A DNA stretch of 64,000 nt from Glossina fuscipes (Eukaryota > Arthropoda > Insecta > Diptera > Glossinidae). The position numbers and the translations under genes are program-made. Location of the stretch: positions 10,313,212 through 10,377,211 of the forward strand of contig NW_023998414.1 of assembly GCF_014805625.2 (NCBI RefSeq), read 5' to 3'. The notes beneath the pieces are model-generated. The model did no database searches, had not been told where the DNA came from, and saw only the letters and a program-made list of their open reading frames with translations. This document shows, one piece after another, positions 61,460 to 64,000 of this stretch (positions are counted from its first letter, which is position 1; every line of letters starts with the position of its first letter).

Positions 61460-62689
61460 CTTTCTCGATTATCTTCGTCTCTTTCCGTAAATTAGTTCAT
61501 TCAGTTTTCAGTTGATTGCCTACTTCGGAATCGTTAATTGTTAATCGACTATTGTTGAGTTTGACAAATAGCTCTTTAAGGCATTTAAAGAAAGCAGATT
61601 TATGGGATTACAAGATAATGGGACACTTTAGCTAAGCCCTAAAGTAGTAGTGCACCGCAATTTCATTTTATACGTAAATTATGACTTAACGAAGATTATG
61701 TCTTCAACTCGAATCATCAATAAACAATAAAAAAAAAAAAAAAAAAATAAGAGAAGAGAAGAGAAAAAGTGAAAAGGAATCAAAGAAAACTAAAAAAACA
61801 AAAAAACCAAAAAAAACCAAAAAAAAAAATTAATTTCAATGATCAGATTAAAGATGAAAATTTGCATAAGATCGGATTAATATCATCATCAACATGTTAT
61901 TGATGAACGCATATGTAAAGTTTCTTTTGCATTTTTACTCTCGTCTTGTTTCAAAGCCAAAATAAATACACTTTTATTTTCCTTATTTGTCTTTTCCTCC
62001 TCTTTGTTGTTGTAGAATTTTAGATAACTGCAATAACATACGAACATGTATTGTTGCCTTAAAGCAAATTTGATCATATTGATCATGATACGATTCATAG
62101 GCATTGATGTACGAAATTTGTTCTTCAAGTTGATCTCCTGTATGTTGTTTGTTACACTGTTGTTTGCTTAATTACAGTCTTAACATGACGACACATATGT
62201 ACACATACAACAGAGAGTAATGATAATCTTTTTCTATGCTTGTGTGCATATGTTAAAACAGACTAAACTTTCATAGAATACGTTATATATATATATATAT
62301 ATATGTATGTATATGTATATATAGATAGTTTTGTTCTGTGTTTTGTTCCGAGTTTTGCAAGGCATAACAATAACATGTGGTAGTTAACTAGAACATGCGA
62401 CAATTCTGTGTAACAGTACACGTTTCAGATGTCACCAACGCTCTATGTATGACTCTTAGTAGAGTCTTACGTATGCTATGCATGCAAGTATGATTTTTTT
62501 TTTTTTTTATCTCTTTTCTATATAATATATATAATTCAGCATATGTTACTTTTATTTAAATTTCATTATATTCGAATGTTTTTATTGCAAACTACGTTAA
62601 CCTTACGTGCGATCCCCGGATACTTAAACGTTCAAAGGAATTTACTAAAAGTTTTGAATTTATTTGTACCTGGTTAGGGACATTGCACT

Positions 62690-63460
62690 GCCTTCATATG
62701 ACGATCTCGGAGAATTGTCAGATAAAATAAATCATAAATCATTCAGGCTCAGAACTTGGTCGTCTTGGATTTTCGCCAGACTTGGATTAGTGGATAATAT
62801 CTTTTTTGGCAAATAGAATGCTAAACGTTCTCTTAAAATCCTACCTTTCGAATGGTATTTTAGTAAGCTCGGTGGTCCCTTAAGGCAGCCCTTTAGGCCC
62901 TATTTCACTTGATGTGCATCTTAACGATCCCCATGTGATTATTTAATCTGCAAAAATTTTTATGTACGCAGATGATGTTATATTGTGTTTATTTTATAAC
63001 TCGTTAGAAGCTTTACGACTATTGCAGACTGATGTCGATTGTGAGGTCTTAATGGTGTAGAGTGAACTTGGTGCAATTAAACTCGATGAAGTGCAATAAA
63101 CTTACATTCTTTGGAAGATTTTCTCTTCTCGCTCTTTTTCCAAATTTTCTCATCCTAATAATGTTAAAGTGGAAGAAGTCTCTTCATATCATGATTTGTG
63201 ATAACAAGCTTCGCTTCAATCAATATATAGAACTTACAATTAGTAAAGTGAAAAGTTTGTCCGATTGAATTATAGCGTTGATCGAAGGAATTCAATGAGT
63301 CTTATGTAATAAAAGGATTGTTCATTAATCCGGCCAGGCTCTGGTTCTTGCGTATGATCCAATAGTTTGATCGATTAATTAGCAATGCCATGTTGACTCA
63401 ATTCACTCAGCCCGAAAACACTTGTGACCATTTGCGCTATGCAATATGGGCTGGGATGTC
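62690..63460 (+). pseudogene. Jockey-like reverse transcriptase remnant
   Basis: IFMYADDVILCLFYNSLEAL at about 62957-63016 carries an intact YADD. Before it, degraded GGPLRQPFRPY corresponds to GVPQGSPLGP; after it come LNSMKCNKLTFFGR and DNKLRFNQYIELTISKVKSL, the usual N-x-x-KC and DNKL-x-F blocks. The frame is broken several times. Weak, possibly related sequence continues to about 63900. Confidence 0.6.
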
Positions 63461-64000
63461 AATGCGCTCCTTGCCATAGCTTCACTTTGGAGCGTACTTT
63501 TATGTGTTTTCTGTTGAATAGAAGGACAAATTCTCGGGCTCTATTAAGTGAAATTGATACCAATGTAACGCTAAGAGCTATTTAACAACGTTTATCATTT
63601 GATTTCCATAACCTATATATCGAAGAAAACGATCAAACAATTCTCGTTTCGTCATCTTTAACTTTGAATCAAAGCTAAACGTTCGTTACTGATGACGGGT
63701 GAAATCCTTGGTGAGAGCAATGCTCTTTATAATCTTTCTTCTATGCACTTGTACTATGCGCAGCTGTAGTATCTTATATTTATGAATAATAAGCGTAGTA
63801 CCCACTTTTATAACATAGTGTCTGACTACGTCCTGTCCTCTCGAATGCTTTCGATTATCACTTGTTTGCAAGGACGTTACACGCATTTGCCGAGTAGCGC
63901 TTGGCTACGAATAAAAATTTACGAAAAGGACTCGCGATGACTGGTTCGCCCCAAAGCAGTAGCAGTTTTTTTTTTTTTTAAATAGGGAATCCACATATTG

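Overview
This is AT-rich eukaryotic nuclear DNA from a higher fly (Diptera, Brachycera; a tsetse-like or other calyptrate fly is the best guess). The reasons are short 50-110 bp GT-AG introns, intact genes whose closest relatives that I recognise are Drosophila-type (CYP4G1-like P450s, the AP-3 mu subunit carmine, an LRRC57 homologue), abundant poly-A/T and TA microsatellites, and many decayed non-LTR retrotransposon and mariner fragments. The species assignment is inference. Three runs of N (4530-4629, 17749-17758, 31520-31619) mark assembly gaps at low-complexity sequence.

Layout. 1-6.4 kb: low-complexity, mostly non-coding DNA, with one possible terminal coding exon at 4001-4096. 6.5-7.1 kb (minus): a two-exon gene for a small single-span mitochondrial protein of the CCSMST1/UQCC4 family (complex III assembly). 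7.2-34.7 kb: a gene desert of dispersed repeats, microsatellites, one MITE with clear inverted ends, a mariner transposase remnant and LINE fragments. 34.8-36.3 kb (minus): six-exon AP-3 mu subunit, head-to-head with an intronless LRRC57-like gene at 36.86-37.58 kb (plus). 37.6-46.6 kb: repeats, including a 239-bp hairpin-rich insertion with 12-bp target-site duplications at 42132-42370. 46.8-59.0 kb: three tandem plus-strand CYP4G1-like P450 genes, each with two exons and a conserved intron position, separated by about 5.5 kb (which includes LINE debris) and 1.5 kb. 59-64 kb: repeats with two decayed LINE reverse transcriptases.

Functionally, the P450 cluster is the main content. CYP4G enzymes are the oenocyte oxidative decarbonylases that make cuticular hydrocarbons. 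All three copies keep the haem-binding cysteine, the ExxR motif, the membrane anchor and the CYP4G-specific acidic insertion, so all look functional. Copies 1 and 3 are nearly identical across the end of exon 1 and the start of exon 2, while the middle copy differs throughout, which points to gene conversion. AP-3 mu (endosome/lysosome cargo sorting), the LRRC57-like protein and the mitochondrial assembly factor are housekeeping genes with no evident link to the P450s beyond position.

I found no convincing tRNA or rRNA gene and no CRISPR array. The least ordinary items are the P450 triplication with conversion and mosaic structure, the hairpin-rich insertion, and a recurrent repeat family carrying a GGACAGAC-type core. 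All exon boundaries were worked out by eye from reading frame, splice sites and remembered family sequences, without alignment software.
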